From Rhizopus arrhizus (taxonomy: Eukaryota; Mucoromycota; Mucoromycetes; Mucorales; Rhizopodaceae), in contig JAKZZE010000002.1 of assembly GCA_024220505.1 (NCBI GenBank), positions 1,736,001-1,800,000 of the forward strand: a DNA stretch of 64,000 nt, written 5' to 3'. How positions within the stretch are numbered: the stretch's first letter is position 1; every line of letters starts with the position of its first letter. Of this stretch, positions 30,540 to 40,415 are shown one piece after another. The notes beneath the pieces are model-generated. The model was not told the origin of the DNA. It did no database searches and was given only the letters and a program-made list of their open reading frames with translations. Both the position numbers and the translations under genes were made by a program.

Positions 30540-33500
30540 TTAGTTGAATTGTCTCAGCCATTCAATTAGCTTTTGACCATGAGGTGCCTTGCATGGAATG
30601 GTTGTATAGTGTTGTAGTTGATCTAATTCATGGAGGATAGAACATATAACGGGCCATCGCCAGGTCCAGGACAAAGCAATACTAGAGGAAACAAATGCGC
30701 GTGTCGGAAGCATATTCAAAAGGAAAGATATAGGGTCGGCTATTGTTTCAGGCATACAGAGTCGGCGATGCGTATTGAGGCAACTGATGGCGTGTCGTCT
30801 TGACAGGTTATTGTTGGGATGACGGGGGCAGGGTTTGGGGGCCCCACCCGGTAACCAACCAAGGCGCCAGCGTAGACATCGACTTCTTTCTTCATGAGTC
30901 ATTGGTAGCCACAAGATGGGGTCGAGGGTGATTGTTGGTCGACAGCTGGATAGCAGTTTGGAGTTCTTACCTTGGATCTGTTTTTCAAGGTTAGAGTGAA
31001 GAAATTTCTTTTTTATCGCTCTAAAGCCTCGAGCATCTAAGTCGGCTATCGTCGGCGGCATCAATCTCCACAGAGCAGTTTTTGATAGTCGATACCATTG
31101 ATGACCTCTTGTGTACTGTATGTGTGGCATTAAGAGATATAGTAGTGTGTCTTCAGGTAAAGATAATGAACGAAAGAGGAATTGGGCTTGCAGGATAGCT
31201 ATCCTTTCTTTCATTGTGGGTAACTTAGCTAAATGCAGCATCACCTTGGTGGATGTGTTTCCAGATGCGCCATAGATCTTACGTATGCATTTGTTTTGTG
31301 CCTCTTCTAGAGTTTTCAGCTGAGTGTGATTGAAGCAGTTAATAGCTATGCCGTATTCCATTTGTGGTCGAACTATTTGAGCATAAAATCGAGAGCATAG
31401 GAGCTTGGAGAATCCTGAAGGATTTACCCCAATAGAAGATAGAGCATTCATCGTAGCCATGGCTTTGAGAATATTGCTTTGTACAAGCTTCTCCGGATCA
31501 AGTTGACCACCTGGTTTGAAAGGTATTCCTAGGTAGTTAAAAGTTGTCGCTTGCGGTATAACTTGGTCATAGATCGCATATTCTATTGTTTGTGGTTGGT
31601 TATCCAAGATGACACATTTTGAAGGATTCCACCGGTATCCCATTTGCATACTGTGTTCTTCGCATTTTTGTAGTAGGTCAACCATTGTTGAGCTATTGGC
31701 TATTAAAACCACATCATCCGCATAAAGTAAGCAGTTCAAGAGTGGTGCTAACTGTAATGGCGATGTATCCTCCTTTATGGTTTGAGGGCGTAGGTATACC
31801 GGAAGTTGATTTATATATACCGAGTAAAGATAGGGCGAGAGGATGGATCCTTGGAGTACTCCAGTCTTTGGATGGAAACGCTTAGAAGTTGCGTTTGAGA
31901 CAAGTACTTCTATCTGAACTTCGTCGAACAAGTTGCGTAGAAGACCTAGGAGTGGAGCTGATATACAATGCTGTAATACCTTCCATACATGGTTTCTGTC
32001 AACAGTATCATAGGCAGATTTTATATCTAGAAAGGCCAGAACGGGTTTGCTATGGTAATGTGAACGCAGTATATGGCAGATCTCTGCAAGACAAAGTGCT
32101 TGGTCTAACGCACCACGGGATTCTCTAAAGCCCCCTTGTGCAATGTCAAGCGAGGGTCCGTCAGTTTGCAAATTATATTGGATGCAACGTTCCAAGATCT
32201 TTCTAAAGATAGAAGTTAGGCTGATAGGTCGGTAATTACTCGGTTCGTCAGTGGAGCCTTTTTTATATATCGGGACAACTTGAGCAACACGCCAAGATTG
32301 TGGAGTATAAGACCACATCCAACACAAACGGAAGAGCGAAAGAAGAAGCGGTGTCAGTAGATGTTGTATTGGTCGGAGCATTTCATTTCGTAGGTGATCC
32401 ACACCAGGTGCTTTCTTTGTTGGTAAGTTTCTAATGGCTTCTTGGATATCCTCTGCAGTAATTGGGCATTCTATCTCAAAGGGTAAAATTGGATTATAAA
32501 TATTGTTTATTTGAACTTCCCTTAGCAATTGTCCCGAAAAAACATTCTCTAGATGTGAAGCCATTATGTCTGCAGCATGCTGAGGGCCTTGTGGTGTAGA
32601 GAAAGCTGGCCGTAGGGTACGATGTTTACGGATACGACTAAGTCTAGAAATAGCTTTTGTGTACTCCCCAATTGCCATCTGATGACAGAACCTACGCCAG
32701 TTTTCTCGACGTCGTTGATGGATAAGGCGCCTTAGCGTTGCACGTGCTTGTTGGTGTTGTAACCAGAAATGAAGTTTATTCAGACCGTATGCTTTACGCC
32801 ATTTCCTATAGTAATATTCTCTAGCCTCGTATGCTTGTCTCATTTCCGCTGTCCAAAAGTCCTTCATTGGGTCGGTTTGTTGGCATATGCGTCCACAAAT
32901 GCTATCCAGTGACATATATATTGCTTGGCAAATGTCATCATTTAGCTTTTCAATAAAACCTCTTGCTGACTGTTGATCTTGAGGCTGTAGGTTATTGTTC
33001 TCGATAGACATTGATATGTTGTTGGTTGCATTTTGGAAACTTTGGATATATTGATTCCTTGTTTTGGCTTCTTGCAGCTTTGTGAGCCTCCAAGTGATAC
33101 GTGGTTGTTGGTTACGGACTTCTGGTAATATGCTGGGATGAAATGAAAAAGATATCATCTTGTGGGCAGAATCCAAAGAAAGATCTTCCCATATTGTTAA
33201 GGAAGGGTTACATAGCTCAGTATCGCTCATGAAGAAGTCTATGATGCTGCTACCTTGGTGTGCTATAAAGGTGGGTTTTCCATATGCAAGGCGTTGGTTC
33301 CATAATATGAAATTATGTTCTTGCAGCCATCTATATATCATGTTGCCTCTGGGGTTTGTAGAGCTATCTCCAGTATAAGATCCCATTCTTGCATTAAAAT
33401 CGCCACAGAGGATGGTATACTTGACATCGGGTGCTGTACGTGGTAAGGAATCCAGGACTTGACTAACAACTTGATTGTTAAGTGAGGGTGGGAGATAAAC

Positions 33501-33824
33501 ACAATGAACGAGAGTGTCTGCGATAATGAAGGAGAGTTTGTATTGTGAAACCGACGTGTTGTCGTTCGGTAGGTGATGAACATGATATGGGCAGGTTGGG
33601 TTAATAAGGAGACTGATACCTTGATGTCCCTTAGTGGCTAGGGGCTGTGTTTTGATGCCATATGTGTGAAATTGTTTCCAGTGAGTAGGGTATTTGTTGG
33701 GTGGCAAAAGCCAAGTTTCAGTAATAAGTAGAACCGAGGAAGATTGGGCAAGATGGAGTATTGGTGATATGGCCTGTTTTGCTAGGCCTGTGGCATTGAA
33801 GAGAGTAATAGTGATTGGACTCAT
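30540..33824 (-). CDS. LINE C ORF2: endonuclease-reverse transcriptase, 1,094 aa
   Basis: The ATG (33824-33822) overlaps the ORF1 stop as ATGA. The endonuclease has LITETWLLPPNKYP, LCGDFNARMGSYTGDSS and IIDFFMSD. RT motifs are KKAPGVDHLRNEML, EPSNYRPISLTSIFRKILE, AFLDIKSAYDTVDR, GVLQGSILSPYLYSVYIN and CLLYADDVVLIA. The order and spacing match LINE A ORF2. All active-site residues are present. Confidence 0.93.
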   Translation of the reverse strand: MSPITITLFNATGLAKQAISPILHLAQSSSVLLITETWLLPPNKYPTHWKQFHTYGIKTQPLATKGHQGISLLINPTCPYHVHHLPNDNTSVSQYKLSFIIADTLVHCVYLPPSLNNQVVSQVLDSLPRTAPDVKYTILCGDFNARMGSYTGDSSTNPRGNMIYRWLQEHNFILWNQRLAYGKPTFIAHQGSSIIDFFMSDTELCNPSLTIWEDLSLDSAHKMISFSFHPSILPEVRNQQPRITWRLTKLQEAKTRNQYIQSFQNATNNISMSIENNNLQPQDQQSARGFIEKLNDDICQAIYMSLDSICGRICQQTDPMKDFWTAEMRQAYEAREYYYRKWRKAYGLNKLHFWLQHQQARATLRRLIHQRRRENWRRFCHQMAIGEYTKAISRLSRIRKHRTLRPAFSTPQGPQHAADIMASHLENVFSGQLLREVQINNIYNPILPFEIECPITAEDIQEAIRNLPTKKAPGVDHLRNEMLRPIQHLLTPLLLSLFRLCWMWSYTPQSWRVAQVVPIYKKGSTDEPSNYRPISLTSIFRKILERCIQYNLQTDGPSLDIAQGGFRESRGALDQALCLAEICHILRSHYHSKPVLAFLDIKSAYDTVDRNHVWKVLQHCISAPLLGLLRNLFDEVQIEVLVSNATSKRFHPKTGVLQGSILSPYLYSVYINQLPVYLRPQTIKEDTSPLQLAPLLNCLLYADDVVLIANSSTMVDLLQKCEEHSMQMGYRWNPSKCVILDNQPQTIEYAIYDQVIPQATTFNYLGIPFKPGGQLDPEKLVQSNILKAMATMNALSSIGVNPSGFSKLLCSRFYAQIVRPQMEYGIAINCFNHTQLKTLEEAQNKCIRKIYGASGNTSTKVMLHLAKLPTMKERIAILQAQFLFRSLSLPEDTLLYLLMPHIQYTRGHQWYRLSKTALWRLMPPTIADLDARGFRAIKKKFLHSNLEKQIQGKNSKLLSSCRPTITLDPILWLPMTHEERSRCLRWRLGWLPGGAPKPCPRHPNNNLSRRHAISCLNTHRRLCMPETIADPISFLLNMLPTRAFVSSSIALSWTWRWPVICSILHELDQLQHYTTIPCKAPHGQKLIEWLRQFN

Positions 33825-35065
33825 ATGGAGGCTGTATCATCCATAGGAGTCGTAGTTTCGTTCATGTCCTTAGGTTCTTCAAAGATGTTCATATGGTCAT
33901 CATCGGAAAAGAATATGTCTATATCTTGCTGTCTGTTTGTTGTTCGTGCTGGTAGAGTTTCTTGTAAGAGCTGTTTGCTGATCCAGCCCTTCGAATAAAA
34001 GTATCGGGCAACGGCAAACTTGACTGGGGCTCGAATGTATTGCAGAGCTCTTTCAATGCGGTTACAGTGATGCATAAAAGCAAGATTTTCTCGCTCTTCA
34101 GGGGTGTGGTCAGCATATTTTGGATCACGAAGCACTTGGGGGTCACAAGGATTAAAGTCCTCTTTGATGGTTACTTTGAAGCGTTGTAGTTGTTGTCGTA
34201 GTTCGTTTTCGTAATCATTGTGGATCAAAATGGCGACAATGTTACGATCAGGGTAATGTATGTCAATGATGCGGTTATTGTTGATATCCAATTTGCGCAA
34301 GCGGGAGCGTATCTGTCCAATAGGTACTCTAGCCTTCGTAGGCAAGTAGATATATTTAAATCCTTGGTTGGTAGAGGGTGGCTGTAACAGACGTGCGGCT
34401 GCTTCTTGTCGTTGTAGGCGTCGTTGTTGTTGTTGGGCGGTCAGTTGGTCTTTAATTTGCTGAAGTTTTGCAGGTTGGTGCCATGGAGTTGAGTGTAAAA
34501 GTGTTGTTGCGGTGTTCTGAAGAGGAGGAAAATCGGACGGGTTCAAGGGGTTTGTAGGATTCGAGGTGTTGTTCTGTTGATTTAGTTGTTCTTGGAGATG
34601 TGCTGTCTGGGCTCGAAGTCGTTCGATTTCAGTTCTTGCGGAAGCTAATTCTTTTGTTAATAGTTGGATCATATTAAGGAGAGATTGTGAATCATTTTGG
34701 TTGCTGTTGGTTTGTGTCACTTGGGATGACGTAGCATCTTGGAAAGATCCAGAAAATTCAGGATTCATTGATGTTTGTGTGTTTGCAGGAGTAGACTGCG
34801 TAGAATTCACAATGTTTAACATAGTTTTGGCTCGGAAGCTACTGCCGCAACCATTGCAACGGAAAATAGGTTGTGGAGGCTCAGATTTAGTAGAGCCGTT
34901 TCGGCGGAAAATACCCTTTTTCTCGCAATTAGGACATCTCAGAGATTTGCGATGGGTCTCGAAATGAGAGATTAAGTAATCAATTTCATCCTGTGATAGG
35001 ATATTACTAATATTAGACATGTTATTGTTGCTATTATTATCAGATATAGCAGAGTCTGGAGGCAT
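33821..35065 (-). CDS. LINE C ORF1: zinc-ribbon RNA-binding protein, 414 aa
   Basis: The ATG is at 35065. An N-terminal zinc ribbon has CPNCEKKGIFRRNGS and FRCNGCGSSF. A coiled coil follows (LLTKELASARTEIERLRAQ, then a Gln-rich stretch). The C-terminal domain has GFKYIYLPTKARVPIG, IDIHYPDRNIVAILIHNDYE and IRAPVKFAVARYFYSKGWIS. The ribbon replaces the CCHC knuckles usual in LINE ORF1. The last codons overlap ORF2. Confidence 0.85.
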   Translation of the reverse strand: MPPDSAISDNNSNNNMSNISNILSQDEIDYLISHFETHRKSLRCPNCEKKGIFRRNGSTKSEPPQPIFRCNGCGSSFRAKTMLNIVNSTQSTPANTQTSMNPEFSGSFQDATSSQVTQTNSNQNDSQSLLNMIQLLTKELASARTEIERLRAQTAHLQEQLNQQNNTSNPTNPLNPSDFPPLQNTATTLLHSTPWHQPAKLQQIKDQLTAQQQQRRLQRQEAAARLLQPPSTNQGFKYIYLPTKARVPIGQIRSRLRKLDINNNRIIDIHYPDRNIVAILIHNDYENELRQQLQRFKVTIKEDFNPCDPQVLRDPKYADHTPEERENLAFMHHCNRIERALQYIRAPVKFAVARYFYSKGWISKQLLQETLPARTTNRQQDIDIFFSDDDHMNIFEEPKDMNETTTPMDDTASI

Positions 35066-35250
35066 AATTGACGTTCTTTGATGTTTTACTGTTGTTCGTA
35101 GTGTGTGTAACGTATAAATTCGCGAAAGAACTCTGCCAAATATTTTTCAGAGAGCGCCATTTATTTTTCGGAAATCGCCATTTATTTTTTCAGAACAGAC
35201 AAAATTTACCTTATTTCTACTATAGCAATCTTTTTTTTTTTTTTTTTTTT

Positions 35251-36284
35251 TTATTTGGATTTACCAAAGCTCAGCTTATTTAAAAATCCCTTTTTGCTCT
35301 TTCCTGATATATCGCTAAGAGGATATTTAGGTGCATTTGTAGCATCAGCCCGATATGCTGAAGCAAGTTCATCTAGATTATCATCCCATTCAAGATCACG
35401 TAGACGATGACCCAATTTACGCTCTCTTAACTTAGTTGTATAGCTTCTTACACATGTTGCAGTATACAACTATAATAATCATAATAAGTTACATCCTTAC
35501 TTTCTTTCTGTCTATCTATGTTTACCATAAACAATTGCCCAACAAATAAAAGAATGGCTGAACCGATAACATCAGCCTGAATAGCTTGATCACAATTAGC
35601 CAAGCCATAAGTATCACCATATTTCATCCCTAAAAATGTAGTTGTATATCCACCAAGTGTAATATTTGTATCAGCGCTGTTATCTGTTGATCCTGTACTG
35701 TTACTCGATGGGTTGGATTCTGAACAAGCTGTAAGTGCTTTTGATCTGTTGGTTAATGCGAGTACAAATGAAATAGCTTCCCAGATTGTAAGAAAGAATA
35801 CCAAAAGCCATAAAAATGACTTGGTCAAGCGCATCATACCAAGTTTAGCCTAACATTTTGTTTAGATTTCTATTTTGTATACTTCCTCCTATTATTACCA
35901 CTGAAGCCGAAAATATAGTAATCAAAGCCACAACAACAGTAGCAACTATTAAAAAATAAGTATATTAAGTTTATATCAACACAAACTTACTGCAAAAACC
36001 AATGTATACCCAAGGAAGTACAGAATGTACAATTGCAAGATGCATTACCATTGCTATTTTAAAATTTTTAATATATTATCATTCATAATCTCTCCTTTTA
36101 TTATCTTTACGGTTTTTATGTGCAAAAGTAGCTCCAAGAACGGCTACATACACAAGCTAATTAATGAAAGTAATTAGTATATGAAAACTTTTATTTTTCT
36201 GTATAAAACTATTACACCGATAATAAGACCAGCAATAATAATTCCACCTCTTAAAGGTATAATACAACAGCACCTTGTAGGCAT
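35251..36284 (-). CDS. four-helix membrane protein of unknown function, 255 aa, 6 exons
   Basis: Exons: 36284-36216, 36156-36111, 36053-35991, 35945-35899, 35849-35526, 35469-35251. Each is GT-AG and in frame. Four hydrophobic segments are visible: GGIIIAGLIIGLVYVAVLGAT, IATVVVALITIFSASV, FLWLLVFFLTIWEAISFVLA, and IGSAILLFVGQLFM. A Ser/Asn-rich loop with N-glycosylation sequons lies between helices 3 and 4, and a basic cytosolic tail ends the protein. The N-terminus has a Cys cluster (CCC) that could be acylated. The topology recalls MARVEL or tetraspan proteins, but I recognise no family signature. A 22-nt T run begins at the stop codon, and the transposon nest starts within 30 bp of it. Confidence 0.75.
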
Positions 36285-36889
36285 ATTTAATTTATAATAA
36301 AAAGTAAAAGAAAAAAGTACTTTTTTGGGTCAAAAATAAGTGTTTATTTATTTGGATTAATGACTTTACTTTTGTTACACAAGGCTTTTATAAAAATAGT
36401 AAATAATTTAAATTAAAAAAATAAAAGCTTTATATACTTGCAATTCAAAATGAGTTCAAGCTTGATTCATTCCCTATTTAATCACATTTATTGATCTTCT
36501 TATGCTTGAAACAAAAAAAGGGGAACTCAAATAAATGTCCCTTGTTTAGCGGGGATGTTATTTCAAAACGGTTTAAGAATAACCAATAAAAATACTTGAT
36601 TATTGTAAAGTTTATTTTGGAACAATAACCGAATAAAGCACCTCAGCTAATGCGTAGTTACTCTCTAAAGCCATCCATCATCAGAATTAATTTGTTAGCT
36701 AGTGATTAACAATCTTCACTTATATAAAAATATGAGTATTTCGAATTAATACACAAAACAAGAAAATGGTTTTTAAAGCAATTTTTTATAGTTTATAAAG
36801 AAAAAGAAAAAAAAAGAAATATTAATTTTAAATGAATATGTATATCATTCTTTTTTAGTGCGTGCTTGTGTGTATGGAATGTCTCGCAA
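36285..36889. other. AT-rich gap where the importin C-terminus is expected
   Basis: Stops occur in all frames and no importin-like codons are found on the minus strand. It must hold the promoter of the membrane-protein gene and the 3' end of the importin gene. An AAATAAATGTCC string near 36527 resembles the TIR-internal AAATAAATGGC motif, which may be a trace of an excised or decayed element. Confidence 0.5.
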
Positions 36890-39800
36890 TTAGTTGGCTC
36901 CTGCGAGTTTGCTCATACCTTGAGACACGCTAATGGCCCATTCATGACCAGAGGAGTTTGGAATAGTCAAGAATTGGTTAAGAACTGGAGAAAGTTGTTC
37001 AAAGTAGGGCATAAAAGCAGGTCCCAAAGCCTTGAATATAGTCATAAATGAACCCTTGATTTCTTCAAGGACATCTTCTTCAGTAGCTTCTTCTTCAGCC
37101 AACTCTTCATCGTCTTCAGGATCGTACTCGCCATTTTGTTTCTCTTCTTCACGAGTCTTCAAACGATCAAACGATTTACTCAATTGTTCGTTTGTGGCCT
37201 TGATATATTCTTCAATTTGAGTAGGCAAAAGGCAGTTGGTACCGAGAACACTAACACATTCAGAAAAAGTAACATAAACTTGTGCCAAGAAAGAAAGATC
37301 ATCCTCAATCTTCATCACCTTGATAAGCTTTTCAAAAATAGAGTTCCACATAATGGCAAGTTCATTGGGTGCTACATTGGCTTCTTTGGCATCTGTTAAA
37401 AGAAGAGGAAGAAGAGCAGCAGCGGCGTGTCTAACACCTTCATGGAAATAGAACTTGAGCAAGGGCAAAGCAATTTCAAGCACTTCGGGAACATAGGGCA
37501 AGAAGCCTGCTCCTAAATCACGAGCATAGCTTACAAGCATTTCGACAGCAGTGCTCTTTTCTTCCAAGACAGAGGTCTTAATACCAATTTGCTGGCCATT
37601 AATACCAACAAACTCCCATCCATCATCTGCGGGGAATTGTGATTCAACATCTTCTTCATCAGGATCAACAAAAGTAAATTCAGGTGTCAATTTAGCAGAT
37701 ACCAAAAGAGGTGGCATAATATTGGGAAGGTAAGGCAAGAAATCCTGTCCCATCATCTTACACATACGAGCCCAAGCAGCCAAAAGATATGTTGTGATAC
37801 TGTCATCATCTTCGGTTACAGTTTGTTGGATTTCGGCAAGAAGATTGATAAAATCAACAGTGTAAGGGCTGAAAGCTTCTTTACCAATAGCAAGACCAAT
37901 AAGAGATGCACATTCAACAGCTCTTGCACGTAACAAACGGTACTCTTTATCAGTAGCTTGACGAAGAACATCGAGCAACAAGGGCATAATTACATTATGA
38001 TACTTCATGAATCTTTCCTCGGCGCTATCGGCCACAGTGGCAATAGTAGTAATAGCTTGTTCTTGAACGTATCTCTTAGAAGTTCTGAGAAGCACCAAAA
38101 GACGTTCAAAAATAGCATCAAGATAAGGTTCCAAAATATGCTTTTCAGCTTCTTCACAAAAGTTGACCATAGCAGCAGCAGCATGGGCTTGGACACGGGG
38201 TTGAGGATCCTCCATAAGAGGTAAAAGAGCAGAAACAACAATTTGATGAAAGTTTTCTTGAAGGAAGGGAGCAAAATCAGTAGACATTTGTCCGATAGCA
38301 TTACAAGCAGCATAACGGACACGAGGATGTACATCCTTAAAAGATGGCAAGATCATGCTAATGATATTTGAAAGCTCAGGTTGCATGACCTTAATACAGC
38401 CTTCACCAATAGAAGAAATAGTCATAAGAGCAGCACGACGTTGCTGCCATTCACCAGATTGGATCATTTGGGGAATGTATTGGAAAGCAATAGGTACAAC
38501 AGCTTTACCACCAAGAGTACGTGCAACTCTATCTAATGTACCTTCACCCATTACATAATTCTCTTCGTTATCATCATCATCAATCTGAGAAAGACATGTT
38601 AAAATCCTAAGGCAAATTTAAAAAAACTCCTTACATCATCAGTGGTGTACCATTCCTCATCATCATCAATATCAGTTACCATTTCCATAGCTACAGGAAT
38701 AACTTCTTGAGCAAAGTTGGGAAGCTTACGAATCATAGTTGGAGCAGCTTCAGCTAAAGACAGCAATAATTCTAAAACGGTTTGGCGAGTACGGTCTTCA
38801 AAGGATTTGTCTTTGGCAATTGACACCATGCCTGTAAGTACATTAGGAAGAACATTGCGGAAAAGCTTAGGAGCAGTATCAGCCAATTCAATCAATACAA
38901 CAAGACAGTCAACTAAGTCTTGATCTTCATGAGCAGCAATAAGAGGAGTCAAGGGCTAATATATATATATATATATTGTTAAGTTACCCATTCTACTTTA
39001 CTACACATTTCAATCAATATCTTACCTCCAACATATGAGGCATCAAATTAATAAAGGCCATTCTTGTCTTTTCGTCAGCTTGAATAATATAAGCACAGGA
39101 AGCCTTTAAAGCTTCTAAACGAACCTATATGATAATACATATTATTACAATCAGCACATTTTTAATATTCTCTCCTCTTCTTTTCTTACGGATTGGTTAT
39201 CAACGTCAGTTAAACTGGATAAAAATACTTGTTGAAGAGCATCGGCATGTTGATTAGCGATAAGGTCGGGTATCGTAGCAAAAATGCGAAATGCTGATTC
39301 TCTATAAGCTGCATGAGGTGATTGAGTGCAATCAAATAAAGCCTTTAATAAAGCATCCCAAGTCTCTGTTACGCATTGTGAGTATTTTCGTCATTTTTCT
39401 TCAAATGTGCTTGATGTATATACCTCCTTTGCCCAAATCAAAGCGAGCAATTTCAGCAATAGCATCAGATACTTTGTGTCTTGCACCTTGGTCAGTTTCA
39501 TTAGCAAGGGCAGACAATAACAATTCCTTTACACCTTGCTGAGTGCTTTCGTTTACAATGCTCCAAAGGTTTTCTTCTCTGCCTTCAATACTAATTGTTC
39601 TATAAGCTAAACGACGGAGGAGAACGCTACAGTAAGAACGAAGCTAAAAAAAGTAAGTTTTTTATTGTTTTCAAACCTCGTCTTTATCATAGCTTACTTG
39701 AGTATCACTGTTGTTGGCTACAAATTGAGCAAGGCCAAGAAGTAACAAATCAGGTTGAGCTGCAACCCATTGTTCATTTAATTGAGCTTCAGCAGCAGTT

Positions 39801-39941
39801 CTAAAAGGATCAAAATTATTTTCCTAAAAGGGGATGACCGATTCAAAATTGCTACCTTTGTTCGTTATCAGGAGAAGAAAGACTGGTAAATACATGATTG
39901 AGTTGTATCAATACTTCTGTTGGAACAGTTGGTTGGGCCAT
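36890..39941 (-). CDS. importin beta-3 (Kap121/Pse1/IPO5 type), C-terminally short, 899 aa
   Basis: Exons: 39941-39856, 39800-39698, 39643-39424, 39365-39190, 39124-39026, 38955-38635, 38584-36890. Tandem HEAT repeats run throughout, e.g. PRVRYAACNAIGQMSTDFAPF, then PRVQAHAAAAMVNFCEEAEK, with an acidic insert DPEDDEELAEEE. The family carries ribosomal proteins and histones through nuclear pores. Members have about 1,090 residues; here the sequence follows the family to HEWAI and then turns into SVSQGMSKLAGAN and stops, losing the last four or five HEAT repeats. No further exon is found downstream. It may be a truncated paralogue or a gene broken by rearrangement. Confidence 0.88.
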
Positions 39942-40415
39942 TTGTGCCTATTGTTGTCGTTTTATTGAAAGAGAAGGCTTTTACCTTTTTTTAAATGAAA
40001 AAAAAAAAATAAAGTTACTTGTACCACATGTGACTTCTTTTCTTTTCAACGAAGAATGATGGTGATCTGTCAGATAATGTAAATTTTATACTTGAAACAT
40101 ATAAATAGTATCCTTTCCACTTTTTGTTATTAAAATTTTTTAGATAACTTTTTAAATGAAATATGTGAATATGATTATACGTATTCCACAACTTTCTGTT
40201 AAAAAAAAAAAAAAAGGACTATCATTCGGCGCAAAATAGCAAACAAATTATTTGAAATAAGTTTACTAGATTCTTGCTGTAGTTAAAATATAGAGCAATT
40301 GAAGTTCACATTATGAGCTGTAACTGCGTGTTTATTACTTGAACAAGAAAAGATAAAAGAGGGCAAGGCTGTGGCTCAATAAGTAGCATTAAATACAGTA
40401 TATCATTTTATTTTG
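39942..40415. other. intergenic, probable importin promoter
   Basis: AT-rich, with A runs at 39998-40008 and 40201-40215. No ORF or RNA gene is seen. It separates the importin start from the 3' end of the coiled-coil gene, both on the minus strand. Confidence 0.5.

Larger units (their letters stand above)
30361..35134 (-). mobile_element. LINE C (zinc-ribbon ORF1 type), 4,774 bp, full-length
   Basis: A perfect 13-bp target duplication, GCCAAATATTTTT, lies at 30348-30360 and 35135-35147. Both ORFs are open. The 3' end finishes TTAAAC without poly(A). The 5' UTR is 69 bp. It sits inside the right TIR of the Fanzor/DDE element and inserted after it. With two intact ORFs and a perfect duplication it may be active. 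Confidence 0.93.
26785..35222 (-). mobile_element. TIR transposon with both Fanzor and DDE transposase remnants, holding LINE C
   Basis: The left end reads inward CAGTGGGGCTGGTAAATTTT; the right end reads inward TAGTAGAAATAAGGTAAATT. Both continue TTGTC and then share AAATGGC-containing blocks (about 26838-26872 and 35155-35192). TA flanks both ends (26783-26784, 35223-35224). Without LINE C and its duplication the element is about 3,651 bp. It holds a Fanzor pseudogene (27018-28430) and a Tc1/mariner-like transposase pseudogene (about 28960-30170), both on the minus strand. The ends are diverged, with an indel between the conserved blocks, so boundaries are good but not certain. Confidence 0.7.

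Noticed and set aside
35231..35252. 22-nt T run as a LINE poly(A) tail
   Set aside because: LINE C ends at 30361 and 35134 by its target duplication and has no poly(A). The run lies next to the membrane-protein stop codon and is a simple repeat or that gene's 3' UTR.
36285..36889. missing C-terminal exons of the importin gene
   Set aside because: I read the minus strand through the whole gap and found only AT-rich sequence with stops and no HEAT-repeat codons.
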